From assembly GCA_013397795.1 (NCBI GenBank), contig VZTJ01000269.1, forward strand, positions 75,598 through 139,597: a DNA stretch of 64,000 nt. The letters are read 5' to 3'. This DNA is from Orthonyx spaldingii (taxonomy: Eukaryota > Chordata > Aves > Passeriformes > Orthonychidae). This document shows positions 1-12,900 of this stretch, piece after piece. Under the pieces are notes generated by a model that searched no databases, was not told where the DNA came from, and worked only from the letters and a program-made list of their open reading frames with translations. Numbering within the stretch: position 1 is the first letter of the stretch; every line of letters begins with the position of its first letter. Made by a program: the position numbers and the translations under genes.

Positions 1-620
1 GGGGGAGCCCCGGGCCCGCCCACCCGCGGCATCCGCCGGCTCCGCGGGTTTGAGAGCCCCCCAAAAACCAGCCCGGAGCGGGGCCGAGAGCCCACCCGGC
101 CGAGAGCCCACCCGGGCGCGGTTGCGGCTCCCGGGGGGCGGAGGAGCATCCCTGCAGCGCCGGTGGCCGGCATCCCCGCGCCCCGCATCCTGGGAAAACC
201 GCCTCTGGCTGGGGGCAGAGCGCACCACAACTTGGGATTTTCCGCAGGGAAAAAGGGGCGACTCCCGCTGCTGCATCCTTCCCTTGGAAGCGGGGATGGG
301 ACGAGCCCTCCCGCGGCACGGCGCTCCTTGGCAGGGCGGGGGGCAGCGGGTGCTGGGGACCCCGGCCGGGAAAAGGGGGGGCCCGAGTGTGTGTGCCCGG
401 TGCAAGGTGATGGCGTTTCGCGTCTCGCTCTGCTCCCTCTTCTCGGCCATCTGTAACTCTGTTAGTTTGCTCGGTGTTTTATGCTGAGCTGCCTCGAGCT
501 CCGTGTTTATCCCGTGTGTCACACCCGAGCCGCCGGTCCAGGGAGCCACGGAGTCGAGTCCTGCCCGCTGGCGAAGCTCTGGGTCACCGGGAGCTGCTGG
601 CATGTCCTGCCCACGCTCTG
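1..620 (+). promoter_or_regulatory. CpG island, probable SGSM1 5' region (partial)
   Basis: The first 600 bases are very GC-rich with frequent CpG, and CpG then becomes rare. SGSM1 coding exon 2 lies 9.3 kb downstream on the same strand, so this is best read as the 3' part of the SGSM1 promoter or exon 1 island. I looked for the expected end of exon 1 (a Lys-Lys-Glu codon run followed by a GT donor) and did not find it here, so coding exon 1 is probably just left of the window. The open frames here have GC-rich composition bias and no recognisable domain. A 16-base unit is repeated in tandem near 83-114. Confidence 0.55.
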
Positions 621-3600
621 TCCCCACAGGTCACCTCCCGGCGTGCCGGAGGGGGAATGTGTGGTGTTTTGTTTCTGGTCTTACGAGCATCTCGATATCC
701 AGTTTACAGGCTCCCGGGGAGTGGAAGACACTGCTCGGAGTCGGGAGGAGCAGCCCCGTGGGTGGTGGGTCTGGGGAGAGTGACAGCGCTGCCCATCCAG
801 GCCGCTTCCCACCTTTAATCGTGTGCCGGGTGTGGTGCTAAGGAATACTCCTGGTTGCCTCAGCAACAGCTATTAAACCAGGGAAAGGGTATGACATTTT
901 ATTCAGCGTCGTGGATAGAGCTGCCATCTCATTATTCCTGTCTGTGGCAGCTCCTGGGTGCAGAGACAGCTGCTGCAGGCTGCGAGCTTCCCCCAGAGCC
1001 TCTCCCGTGCTGGCCTCAGTGCCCGGCTTCGCTCCCTCCCGGGGCCGTGTCCCGGGGGAACGCGGAGCTGGCACCTCAGGGAGCAGAGCTGGGGCCGGGC
1101 CGTGCCCTTCTGCTGGCTTTTGGGGAGATAACGTGGGTTTGGGGAATGCGAGTAAAGCCTGAGGGAGGGAGGGGGTGCGTGGGGAAGCCCCTCCTGTCCT
1201 GCTGGAGTGGTGCTGAGACCTGGGTGTGTGACACGCTCCGGGCTCTCTGCAGCAGCCCCTCCAGTGCTGACACAGAGCAGAAGCTTTTTCCTGGTGGTCC
1301 CGTTGTTGGGGTGTTGGTGTGGATTCCGTGCCTGTGCAAGTTCCAGGTGTTTGCCCTTCCCCTGGGCTTTCTCCCAGCCCGGTGCCCGCTGGAAGGGCTG
1401 AGCCTGGACAGGGCTGTGGGTGCACAGCCACACACCTGGGGGAATTCCTTGGTGGATCTGTGCTGTCCACCTGGGCTTTGCTCTGGTAGGAATTAAAAAC
1501 CTGGGGAAACATGATCCTGTGGATTATGGATTTAATTATTTAGCACCATCCCCGAAACCAGGAGCGGGTTGGGCGTTCTTGTGCCTGTTGCTCCCTGCTC
1601 TTTATCCCTGTTTTGCTCATGTTTGTGGTTTTTCCTCCTCTTCTAGGCTGACCTCAGGTTGAGTCAGGAGCTTGTGCAGACTCCATGGAGCAGTAGAAAG
1701 GGCCAACTGCAGAAATTTCCTGGTTTGTTTTTTTTCCCCCACTCCCAGAATTTTAACCTTCCTCAAACCTGTATTATCCTCATTTCACAAGACCACGCCT
1801 GGTTTTGCTCCAGCCAGGGCTCTGTGTGAGCTGCCAGGGCCCTCAGTGCAGGTGAGCCCAGCTGAGAGCAGGGACAGCCAGGGCTGTCCTTGGGGAGCTG
1901 TGGCACATCTGTCATGCCAGGGCCATAACTGAGCGAGGCAAACACTGGGAAGAAGCTCTGATGCGAGCAGGGACAGAGACAATAAACTGGAATTACCCAG
2001 GGCACTCAGTATTTGGCTGTTGCCATGGTTAAGGCACTGGGTTCTGGAGAAGTCCTGTGCTGCAGTGGATGTGCAGGGTGAGATGAGCTGTGTTATCTGT
2101 CACCATCTTCTTCCTCCTCCCCCTGCCCCATATGGTCCTAATAAATCAAACCAACCCTGGAAGCTGCAAAATTGGCTGTTTGTCAGCAGGCTGCAAGGGA
2201 AGGAGTGAAGTGTGACTTTGTGAGGCATCCTGTGTCCTCTTGTGCAGGATAAGCAGCATGACCAACATTCTCTGACTTTTGTTTAGAGTTTTTATCAGCT
2301 GGAATGAGGCTTCTTTACAGACCCAGAGCCTGAAACACCCAGGTTTGAAGGGGTGTGGGTTTTCAACTAGAAGAACTCCCCTTGCAACCTGTGCTCCTCC
2401 CCTTCTTTTACAAGTTTTATTTTTGACAGGGGAGAATCCTGAGGTCTGTTTTTAACTCCCTCCAGGCAGCTGCGTTGCACAGGGGAAGGGAAGCAGCTGT
2501 TACCTGTGCAATCCACCTGCACACGTGTCCCCGGGGTGTGAGCTGAGTGAAAAGCTGCATGGTGTGTGAAAGCAAACAGTCATCTTGGTCGTTCTTCTGC
2601 AAAAACTTAGTTTATGTTTAACTTGCCACTCAGGAAGCAACTCTGAGTCTTTACTCATCAGTAAGTGTTGAACCTGGATGGAACATTTTGCTGCGTTGTC
2701 CTCAGAGTTGTTTTAAAAATCAGGGTTGGCCACAGCCTGCTTGTCTTCTACCAGATATAGTGTTTATTTTTCAGTAGCTGGAATGGTTGTCACTGTGTAG
2801 CTGTTGACTAATTCCTTCATCATGTGTCATGGGAACAACAGTCAGTCTCTTCCTCCCACCCTTTAAGAGAAGCCCCTGCTTTGCAGCCATGTTCCCTGGT
2901 TTGTGGCTAAATAACACAAATGACTGGTAAGAGCAATATTTTTGCAGCTTGGGTTTGTTTTTCTGCGTGCCTGCCGTTCCAAAATATCAGATTGCAGGCG
3001 TCAGTGCCAGCTATTTCATTCTGGATGGGTAGAAAATTGTAAATTAATTTAACGTTACTAGGATTTGAAAAATTAATGTTGAGAGCTTTAAGTGTTCTCA
3101 AGGCCAGTTTATTAAAAAAAGGGAAAAGGTCTTTGTGCAGCTGTCAAAAGTGTTCAGGCAAGATAAGGATGAGGATGATGAGCTGCAGGCAGGTAATGAA
3201 AGCTGCTCTTGGCAGAGGGACCCTCTGATGTCTCTCAAGCACCCAGAGCAGCCTTTCTCAGATGTTTCTGTACCAAGAGAGAACAGAGGGCCCTTAATGC
3301 AGCATTTCTCGATTGCCTGCATCGATCTGCTCTGAAGAGCAGCACTGATCACCGGGGACCATTTCCTCTCCTTTTAAAGATAAAAGCAGGGCTTTGCACG
3401 AGAGCTCTTGTGCTCCACAAACCCCTGGCTCGAGCCTTCATCCCCAGAGCAGATTTTGTGCTGCTTTCCCCCTTCCTCACACCTTCCATGGTCCCTGTGC
3501 CAGGGGACCCTCTGTCCTCTGCTGCCAAAGCATCCTCCCCCTCCCGGCGTCCTGGCTGTTGCCATGGAAATACCTGGCTTTGCACGGATTCAGGACTTCA

Positions 3601-5532
3601 GAGCAATTTGGAGCTGGAAGTTGCCCTTGGTTTCAGTGTCATCCTTTGCCGTGTTTCAGTGAATCCAAAAGGCTCGTCAGGGTGACATCACTGCCCGGGA
3701 AAAACAGGAGCGTTGGGATGTGGTGAGAACAGAACCCGACTTCGAGGTTGGGTGCTGGAAACACAGAAATGACTAAAGTTTTCCTTAAATGTTCCCTTAA
3801 ATGTCTGTGTTGAGCATTTACAGCGAGCAGTGCCAGCAGTGCCCACAGATGGCATGGAAATGTGCGTTTGACAAGCACAACAGGAATAGAACCAGCTCTA
3901 ACGTGATCTTAGGCAGCCTAAATTAGTGTTGTGAGCTTGACTTTTTGGCCAAAATTTGATGGCCTTTGAAGAAAGTCTGGTGCAAAGCACTATCAGCAAA
4001 CACACGAGGCTGGGATCACCCCTGTGCCCCCCTGGGGTGCAATGTTGCATTATGGATCCTTCCATTAATCTATTTTAAATTCATTTTCCAGCAAACTGCA
4101 CAAATATTCAGAGTTCTCCTCCTCCCTTATCCCCCAAGGAACCTCATCCCAGTCCCCAGCTGTGAGCACACACGGTTCCTGGGGAAGGGCTGGCCTGGAA
4201 ATCCCTCCTGCGTGCCACGTGGAGGATCCCTCAGCTGCAGGAGGTGCCATGTTTTATTCAGCGAGGGGTGATAAATAATTAAATAAGACTTTTAGAAAAG
4301 CCAAAAGTCTCCATGGGCAGGAGTGTGATCGATGTTCCTGTGGCAGCAAGAGTAGGGAGCTGCCAAACGGCTTTCAAGGCGAGTTCCTGGTGCCTTCAGA
4401 GCTGTCCCTGTGCTGTCCCCTCGTGCCAGGGGCCACCCAAATGTTTGGTGAGAGCCCTTAGGTCTCTGGGTATAAACGGTGCCTGTGCTCTGCAGCTGCT
4501 GGTGTTTTAACTGATCTGAGCACAATTAATTGGGATTTTTTTTAGTGGTCAACCAGGAAACTCTTGGAGAAGTGGCAGAGCGTGGCTGCAGCTCGTGGTG
4601 GTGCTGGGCAGTCTGTCTGGGACCTGCTTTTGGGATAATCAGGGTGTTTGTTGCTGGAAAGATGAGGAACGTGGGAAGGCAGGAGAAGCAGGAAATCCCA
4701 CAGTGCCGAGTCTGAAAATGTGGATTTTATAAACAAGTCTGCTAAAAGAGGGTGTTGTAACAAGCAGAAAGGCAACAGGCAGAGATTTCATTTTCAAATG
4801 AGAAGACAAATCTGGTTGGTGAGAGGTTTCAGTCTGAGAAGTTCTGTTTCAGCTGAAAAAGTGGCTTTAGCTCCAGCATGGGCAATGTGATCGAATATCC
4901 CAGGATTTCCATGCACCATTCCCAGCACACAGAGACTCCTGTGGGCATTGGGGGATTTGGGGTTTGGGATAATGTCTTTGTGTCCTGGAGCTGAGCAGAG
5001 ATTCTGCACTTGATTTGCCTTGGACACCTTTGGTACATCCAGCAAAACCAGGCTCACATTCCTGCTGGGAAATATTCCCCTGCAGTGCAGGGGAGTCTGC
5101 TTGTCCTTGCAAATACAACCCTGCCTGGGGATGTCCTGATATTGCATCTCAGTGATCCTTCAGCACTTTATAACAGCTGGGAAGTGACAGTGCTGCAGTG
5201 CTCCATGGACACGGCTCCAGAGCAGGGGGAGCTGCTTCCTGTGGAGCTTTTTCCTGGAAAGAGACCTTGGTTGGGAGAAGCAATTACAGGAGAGCTCAGA
5301 CTACAGCCAGGAATGACCATGTGCACTCGTTGCACCAAAACTGACATGGAAAATGGGATTTTTTAAGTGCAAGAATTAACTTCAAACACGTAATCAAAGC
5401 AGCACTTAAAGACCGTGATGAGAACGAGAAAACTCCAGTTTGGAAAAGAATTTGAAAAGTAAACCAAGTTTAAAGCCTCTTTCATCAATGGGTTGGAGTT
5501 TTTTGAAGTTTTTGTTTGTTTTTTTGTTTGAG

Positions 5533-5671
5533 GGCTTGATGGTTCTGGGCCAGGTGGATTGAACTGGAACAGTGAACCTGGAAGTGCTGGGTAAATGGTT
5601 GGGCTCGATGATCTTGGATGTCTTTTCCAACTTAAACAGTTCCATGGTTCTGTGATGAATTCTGTGGTTCC
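5533..5671 (+). repeat. CR1 LINE 3' fragment
   Basis: The stretch has the CR1 tail phrase GGTTGGGCTCGATGATCTT, then text of the type 'cttttccaacttaaacagttc', ending in degenerate copies of the terminal octamer (ttctgtgatg, ttctgtggttc). It is 5'-truncated, as is normal for CR1, and is mutated and old. Confidence 0.8.
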
Positions 5672-5773
5672 GAGGGGGTACAGCCAGTGCAGCTTCCTGG
5701 CTCTGGTCTTGCAGCATCTCATCCACCCAATCTGACACCTCGTGTAGAGGTGGATGTTCAGAGGGAGCAGGAG

Positions 5774-5859
5774 ACATCTTCATCTCCATCTTCATCTTCA
5801 TCTCCATCTCCATCTCCATCTCCATCATCTCCATCTCCATCTCCATCTCCATCTCCATT
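5774..5859. repeat. Hexanucleotide microsatellite (CATCTC)n
   Basis: About 14 imperfect copies of a CATCTC/CATCTT unit form a pyrimidine-rich tract on the plus strand (GAGATG on minus). It is open in several frames and creates low-complexity reading frames (Met-Glu or Ser-Pro repeats) that are not genes. Confidence 0.95.
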
Positions 5860-5976
5860 TTCACTCTGTTTTTGCTGTAAATCCTTTGGGTTTGGGATGG
5901 GATGCTCTCCCATTGCTTTGAATCCAGTCTTTGGCTGCTGTGCCACATTTTTTGCTCAGCCAGGTGTTTTTTGGTG

Positions 5977-6079
5977 CTGGATCTGGCAACCAGGCCCATT
6001 CCTGGATCTGGTGACCAGCCTATTCCTGGATCTGGCAACCAAGCCCATTCCTGGATCTGGTGACCAAGCCCGTTCCTGG
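5977..6079. repeat. 25-bp minisatellite, about 4 copies
   Basis: Four tandem copies of a 24-25 bp unit beginning CTGGATCTGG. Copies alternate between 'caacca' and 'gacca' variants, which suggests a higher-order doublet made by duplication of a two-unit block. Confidence 0.93.
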
Positions 6080-6283
6080 GAGCATCCCCACAGCTGCCCT
6101 CAGCCTGTGGCAACGTGACCGAGCTTGACCCTGGAACAGGACTGGGAAAAGGATCTCCCTGGGGACTCTGTCTGCATCTGGCTTGCTGTCAACAGTTTCA
6201 CAGAGTTAAGAGCATGGCCAAATAGACAGGAGTGTGCTTCCACAGAAATGTCTTAGTAACCAGTGAAAGGCTTTGCAAGAGGC

Positions 6284-6361
6284 ATGGCAGGAAAATAGAG
6301 ACTGCAAACATCCCTGAATAGGAGGATGGCAGGAAAATAGAGATGCAAACATCCCTGAATA
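6284..6361. repeat. 41-bp tandem duplication
   Basis: Two near-identical copies starting ATGGCAGGAAAATAGAG and ending CATCCCTGAATA lie one after the other, with a 4-5 base spacer and a single one-base indel between copies. The high identity suggests a recent event. Confidence 0.9.
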
Positions 6362-7251
6362 ATCCAGAGTACAGGTTCTATAGGGAAAAATCTGGCCAAG
6401 TAAAACAGTTGTGAGTCAATATTGCCTTGGACTAATTAAACCTGGAGGTCTTGGCTTGCTCCTGGTCCCTGCACCTCGGTGGTGGCTGTGGCTGGGATAA
6501 TATTTGGCTCATTCCAGCAGTGTAAATGACAGGAAAAGTGGACTTTGGATGATGCATACCCCTGGGAATTTTGTAGCAGAGAGGTCTAAGCCTTCACCCC
6601 TCCCTGGGGCCAGGGGTTGTTGGAAAGGTGAGGGTTTGATTTCACTTTCCAAAGGGACTTGTCCTGTGCTCACAGCTGGAGCCAGGAGGATTGTTTATAC
6701 TGTTGTGGAATACTTGATGATATTCCTCTGAAGTTTACCTACAGCTAAATTATTAGTTGCTGTTTTAATTTCCTTCCTAATAAAAGACGAGCAAACATCT
6801 CATTTCCCTGGGCTGGCATGAGATCCAGAGTGGGCAGCTTCATCTGTTGGGATTGTTCTGGCTGCAATCTGAGAATTAGCATTAAAATGCTGGAATGCAG
6901 CACATTCAGAGGCTGTTCAACTCTTCTCTGTGGAGGGAGCCAAGTGTGGCTGAGCCAACGTTCCTGTCCCCAGGGTGTCACAAGCTCAGGAGCACGTGGC
7001 AGGTCCCAGCTGTGGTGGTGCTGATCCCAGCTGGCTGTGGAGGGGCTGCCTCGAGTGGGGGAGTCCTTTGGGGTCTGCAGACAACAGCACAGGAGATCTG
7101 TCAGGAGTTTTGGGGTTCTCTGGCTCGGAGCTGTCCCACAGATGCCAACTGTGTCTGTTTGGGCAAATGTGTGATGGTTTTGTTGGAAAACTTTCTTGGT
7201 ACGCAGAGAAAGTTGGGATCTCTTGGTTTTATTCCCTGGAAGTGTTGATTC

Positions 7252-7392
7252 TGTTCCCTGGAAGTGTCCAAGGCCAGGTTGGATGGGGCTTGGAGCAACC
7301 TGGGATAGTGGAAGGTGTCCCTGCCCTTGGCAGGGGGTGGGATTGGATGAGCTTTAAAATCCCTTCCCACCCAAACCATTCCATGATTCCAA
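7252..7392 (+). repeat. CR1 LINE 3' fragment
   Basis: The stretch has the standard CR1 tail order: 'ctggaagtgtccaaggccag', 'ggatagtggaaggtgtccct', a GGCAGGGGGTGG block and the end CCATTCCATGATTCC. A short stretch just upstream (TTCCCTGGAAGTGT) is a partial duplicate of its start. Confidence 0.93.
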
Positions 7393-9887
7393 GATATCCC
7401 GTGTTTTCTGTCTGTCTGTCCTCTACCTGCTGGGGCTGCTGTTTGTCACACACCAGGTGAGTGCCCTTGTTGCAGTTCCATTTCCACTTCCAGTCCTTCA
7501 GACTTCCTTGGTTCCGTGCGTTTTTTAACTTTTAGTGAGTAATTTTCCACTAAACTGTGTCTCTTGGAAGGTGTTTTGTTTGTGCCTGGAGCATGCAGGT
7601 GGTTTGTGCAGTGTTGGCACCGAAATGCCCAGTCAGAGCTGGGTCCTGCTGTCCCTGGACAGGCAGATGGTCACTGCCCTGGGGAAGGCCCTGTGGCCCG
7701 AGTCACTGCAGGCTTTGTGTCAATATATTGAAATTCCAACCCAAATATTTGAATATGCTGCTTATACTGGAGTATTTCCTGATTGAATCAGAAGCTGGTA
7801 AAGACAGAATTCTGCACATTGATTCTCAGGTGTGTTTGGGGGGGTTTAAATCCTGATATCACCAGTGCTGCCATGAGTGCACATTTAATATCTGTGTGCC
7901 ATCATTTGCTGGGAGATCAGTTGGATGTGTGAGAGAGAAGTGCTGTGTCCTGCTGACAGAGGAAGCTCAGCCTGCCTGGGTGAGGGTCAGGAGCCATCTG
8001 GACAAGGGTGGCTCAGCCAGCTGGGAGAGCCAAATTTCAGGGAATCCCTGAGGGCCCCAAGATGTGAACCTCCCTTCCAGGGCTGCTCCGAGGGGTGGTC
8101 GGGGATGGCTCCTGGGCTGGGCAGGCTTCCAGGATGTCTTTGGTGGACACGTGGAATTCCAGGTGGAGGAAAAGGAGCAACTCTGGGGAGCACCTGGGTG
8201 CTGGTGGACACGAGGTGCTGCTTCCCATCCCTGATCCTCCCCTGCAGCCAAGATCAAGGGATGTGTGGGAGACAGAGACTTCCTCTTCTCTTGCTGGGAC
8301 TTGCTCTGCCCCCATTTCTGTTGCTGAAGTGTAAAATAAAACTGTGCTGGAGCAGGGAGCCCTGAGTGAGGATTGCAGCTGCTCCTTCCCTGGTGCCCAG
8401 CACGGGACACTGGGACAAGGGGAAAACTGTAGGTGGGAGGTGAGGAATGAAGGGGCACCAGGAGGAGCCCTGACCAGGGACAGCTGCAGTTTTGGGACCC
8501 AATAAAGTACTGAGGTGGAAGATGGAGCTTTTCCCTGGTCCCTGGGGTGTTCCTGCAGGTGCAGTCACTGCTCTGAGCACAGGGTTGGGCCATGGGAGAT
8601 GTGGGAGGTGCAGGAGCTGGATCAGGCTGTGCCAAGAGGAATTTCCCAGCGCTCTGAGCCACCTCCAGTCCTGAGTTCCACATCTCGGTGACTTTCTTTG
8701 CTGTGACTTTCTGACTCAGCAGCAGCTCATCGGAGCTGCTGGCACCCAGGGAAGTGTCAGAGCCCCGTTAGTCACCGAGCAGGGAGCGGGGCTGGGATCT
8801 CACCTGATGGCTCTGACACAGAGCAGCTCTTGGCTCAGAGAGGACTCTTCTCTTAATCCCTACTCAGGATTTCCTTTATTGACCTGTCAGCCGTGCATAA
8901 CTGACCTTGATTACACCTTGCAAAGGAGTTTAATTCCCCAAATGATGCAATTAAAGGTCTCTCATTCATGCAAGGTTTGCTCGGCCAAGTCTTGACCTGC
9001 TGCATTTCCCTCCTCCCTGTGCCCTCAGGGAGAACACCTTGCTAAGCAGAGCTTCCTTCACACCCTCAGCTCTGCACTGGCAACACTTTCCCCTGTGTCT
9101 TCCCAAAGCAAAATATTATAGAGGCACTGGAAGATGAGACCCAGACATGCTGGCAGCTGTGTTGGAAAGGAAAAGTGGTTGGGAACTGAATGTTTAAGGA
9201 GCAAAGGTTCAGCTGGCCTTTGGTTGCAGCAGGATTAGGGAGAGTGACAGCTGGGGGTGGAAGTCACCACTCTGCTGCCAGACCTGACCTGTGAAAATTA
9301 CCCTCCTAATTTATGTGGGGTCCGATTTGTTTTTGTCCCCTAATTGTGCCCCTGATGAGCACTAAGTGACCACTTGCTCCTGCTCAGCTGAGTGCCAGTC
9401 ATGAGTCAGAGAGGGCAGAGCTGCTGGCACTGCTGTGCAAATGGAATTCCTGGGCACAGCTGGTGCCAGGTGATCACTGAATTAGGCATTGATGGATAGT
9501 TGCAGTCATTTGGGACAGCTGTGTCACAGGAAATTTGTCAAACAAAATGAGAGAACAGAACAATGCTGTAAAAGCCTTAAATATGAGATTTGGGTACCTT
9601 TATTCGATGACTTTTATCCAAATGATGCTCAGTTCCCTCAGTTAATTCTCTCACCATTTTCCTACTTTGAACTTTCTCAGAAATGAAAGAGCCCTTCTTT
9701 TATACCTGACTTTTTGAAATAGCTGGGGGTGCTCAGCAGGCAGAGCTGCATCCTCCATGAGACCTCCTGTGCCACTGGGAAAACCTGGGAGCAGAGGAGG
9801 TTCCTGTGCACCCACCCCACTGCAGGTCTCCTCGCTCTGCTCCATGGCTGAAATTCCATGTTTTCCCTAACTGCCTCTGTCCTGCAG

Positions 9888-9963
9888 GTGAAGCAGATCA
9901 TGGAGGAGGCTGTGACGAGGAAGTTTGTGCATGAGGACAGCAGCCACATCATCTCCTTCTGTG
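9888..9963 (+). CDS. SGSM1: SGSM1 coding exon 2 (start of RUN domain)
   Basis: It encodes VKQIMEEAVTRKFVHEDSS and onward to SFC, the family's invariant opening after exon 1. The acceptor is CCTGCAG. The donor is TGTG|GTGAGT, leaving one base of the next codon. A 3.46 kb intron follows (9964-13425); it holds a 25-bp tandem repeat at 11741-11810 and two CR1 scraps at 13.07-13.26 kb, with nothing else recognised. Confidence 0.97.
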
Positions 9964-12900
9964 GTGAGTCTCCCGTGCTGGCCTGGACTGGGGCTTTTGG
10001 TGCTGGGCATTCCCTGCCCAGGCTGTGCCATGTGCCACTCCTGGGAACATGCTGCAGCTCCAGGACCCTGGGCTGGGGGAGTGGAGAGTGCCAGAGGATG
10101 GCTTGTTCTGGCAGAGGTTGGAGTCCCTGAGGTCTTTTGTGCTTAAAATACACAGGGATGTGTCAAAAGGGGGAGGGATGCTGGCAGCGTGTGCAGCCGC
10201 TGAGGAAGGACTAGAAATAATATTTTGTTTTTAAATTCCCGTGAGAATTGATTCAACTGAAAGTCTGTCAAGTCCGAATCTTTCTTTGCTGTTATGGAAT
10301 AGGAGTTTATGGAAAGGAGCCTGGAAGCTGGACTTCCTCCTTTTCTCCTGTGCCCTCACATCAAAGACACTCGGGTGCCTGTTCCCAGCCCATGGCCCCT
10401 GTGAGGCATGGAAAGAGCAGAGCAGACTTCCAGGTGTGACTCATTCCCTGCTTTTTGGTGCAGCATGAGGCTTCTTCTGGGGTTATTTATAGGCTCCTGC
10501 AACAGGGAGCTGAGGCACCCAGGCACGAAGGGCTCCTTGGTCCCTTCTGGCCTCTCAGGATGCTGCTGCCCTTTCCCTGGCTCCCGGTGTCCCCCTCCTG
10601 CTCCATCTGTTCCTCTCACCGGAACGGTTCGTGCACCTTCCTCGGTGTTGTGGCTCTCCAGGAGCTGGGTGAGCTTATAAATAACCTCCTTCCCTGCCAA
10701 GCAGAGCGTGCTGCAAGCCTGGCTCTGGCTGCCAGAGCTGCCCTTTTCCCTGGAGAGCGCTGCCTTCCCAGCAGAGCCCTCCTCACGGAGCCCTGTGCGC
10801 AGCCAGCGTAGCACAAACCCCTGCGGATGCAGCCAGGGGTCTGGCAGGGAGGGGCAGCAGCCCCCGGCCCCCCCGTGGTGCTGTCAGGGGGGGTTTGGAG
10901 CAGACAAACACGAGCTGGCATCTGTCACGTCCAGGCTGCCCTGGGAGGCTGATGGGGAGCCGGCGGCGGGGCCGTGGGAGCCCAGGGTTTGGTGTCCACG
11001 TCAGCCAAGGCTGCTCAGCCCGAGTGATTTCAATCGTGTCAGAGCTCTGGGCAGCTCAGGGATATCTTCAGTCTTTTGCCAGGAGTCAAAGCTCCCCCCT
11101 TACCTGGGTGTAGCTGAACAGGGCTCCTGCACTGCGTGGCTCTGCTGTGGATTATATCCTGAGGGATGAGGAGAATCTCTTCAGTGTCTGTTTGCAGTGG
11201 TGACACAACTGAACTCAACTTGTCTGATTTACAAATCCTATCGTTACCCCTGGATTTAGTAGAGAGAGAGAGTTTTTCCTATGGAAGCTGCACGTTTCCC
11301 TGTAGTTTTGCCAGCAGGAGTGGTGTTTTGCATGGGTTCAGATCTGGCACTGGGAACAGATGCTGCTGACAGCTCTGTCTCGATGCCGTGTGCCAGAGGC
11401 CTTTCAGGAGCTGGGATTTCTCCCTGCCTGGCAGGAGCTGGGATGTGCTGCCCATGACCTGAGCACAGCGAGAGCACCAGTGCCTCCCATTTGTCTGCTG
11501 GGAATTTGGAATGGAACTGGTGGCACCAGGAGCCCATGGAGGTTCTCTCTTGGGCGTGCAGCTGGGCAGGAGCAGCCCTGGCTGCTCACCCCTCATGGCA
11601 CCGGAGCTTTCAGGACTGTCCTGAGCTGGGCACTCCAAATGGGCACCCCTGGGTGCAGTCCCAGGCAGGTGGGGCTGTTTGTCACTTGTATTTGAGCTGT
11701 GGAGCATGGCACAAACGAGGGAGGTGTTGGCTCTTCTGGCAAAGCCATGGAGCAGCTTGGGAGCCAAAGTCATGGAGCAGCTTGGGAGCCAAAGCCATGG
11801 AGCAGCTTGGGTTTTGTCTTATTTGCAGCAGCAATAATCCCTGGGCAGGTGAAGCCCCAGTTGTGTGCAGCAGTCTGGGCTTTGGAAGGGCTTGTGCAGG
11901 GCCTGGTTTCAAAGCCAGGTGTCCATGCAGTGGCCCTGCCTGGCTGCTGGGGGTCAGCAGGGCTGGCCTGGCCCAAATCTGTTGTTGCTCTGCCAGCACA
12001 GGCTGTGTCTCGCTGCCCGTCGGATGCTGCTGCTCAGCACCGAGCTCAGGCACGGCACGGAGCAGGGTGGGATAATGAGCCTCTCACAGCTGCTGTGATG
12101 GGTCTGCATGGGATGCCTTTTTCTGTGTCTCCATGGAGTTGTGCAGCTGTAGGGAAGTGTTCCCTTCCAGGCGGGAGGTGAAGCAGCATCCTGTGGGCTC
12201 GGCTCAGCAGTGCCGGCTTCCCGGGGAGGAGGGAGCAGAAGCTCGTTGTCAGACCTGGATCAAGAGCCTGCAGTACTCTGGCTCCGTGTGATTTTCCAGT
12301 GCTTTGATCAGCCTGTTTAATCAGTCTGTGTTTGGTGCTAGACATCCATCCTGAGCCCTCCCAGGGGACTTTGGGAAGGAGCTGCCGGCGGAGCCTGTGC
12401 GTGTGCGCGTCTTTCTGTGGAGTCATCGCCGGCTCTCGGGATCCCCGCTCGCCCTGGCAGGACAGGGAAGGTGTCTGGGGCTGTCTGGGCACTCACTGGG
12501 GTTTGGTGAGTGCCTCTGAGCAGAGTCCAGGACGTGGAGTCAGGCACAGCCTTCCACAGGGACTTAACGAGTCCCCATGTCCCTGAGTGCTAACGGAGTC
12601 ACTGCTGAGCCAGGAGGGGCCCCAAAGCCAGACAGAGCTGCTGGCATTGCCTGTGGTTTATCCCCAGGTTCTTTGTTCCTTTCAGTTTTTCAGAAAAATA
12701 TTTGTATGAACACTGAGATTTTTGGGGGGAAATTGCCCCATTTCCTGTGCTGCTTTAGAAACCCTCAGTGTGCCTGTTCTTGCTCCTGAGCTTTCTCCTC
12801 CCCTCTCGCACCATCCCAGCACAGGGAGTGAAACCTCCTGTTCCAGCCATGCCCATCCCTCAGACTGGGCTGAAGGGAAAACATCAGGGAGAGGCTGGTT

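Larger units (their letters stand above)
621..9887 (+). other. SGSM1: SGSM1 intron 1 (most of it)
   Basis: No exon, RNA gene or conserved protein is recognisable. The stretch holds two CR1 tails (5533-5671, 7252-7392), a hexanucleotide microsatellite, a 25-bp minisatellite and a 41-bp duplication between 5.77 and 6.36 kb, and two RFX-like palindromic sites (2019-2032, 3558-3571). A MARE/ARE-like TGACTCAGCA lies near 8713. It ends at a good acceptor (CCTGCAG, 9881-9887). Confidence 0.7.

Noticed and set aside
1..620. SGSM1 coding exon 1 inside the window
   Set aside because: No frame ends in the expected Lys-Lys-Glu followed by a GT donor in phase with exon 2, so I did not call it.
5406..6113. 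235-codon minus-strand frame with Met-Glu repeats
   Set aside because: It is created by the hexanucleotide microsatellite, the minisatellite and a CR1 tail.
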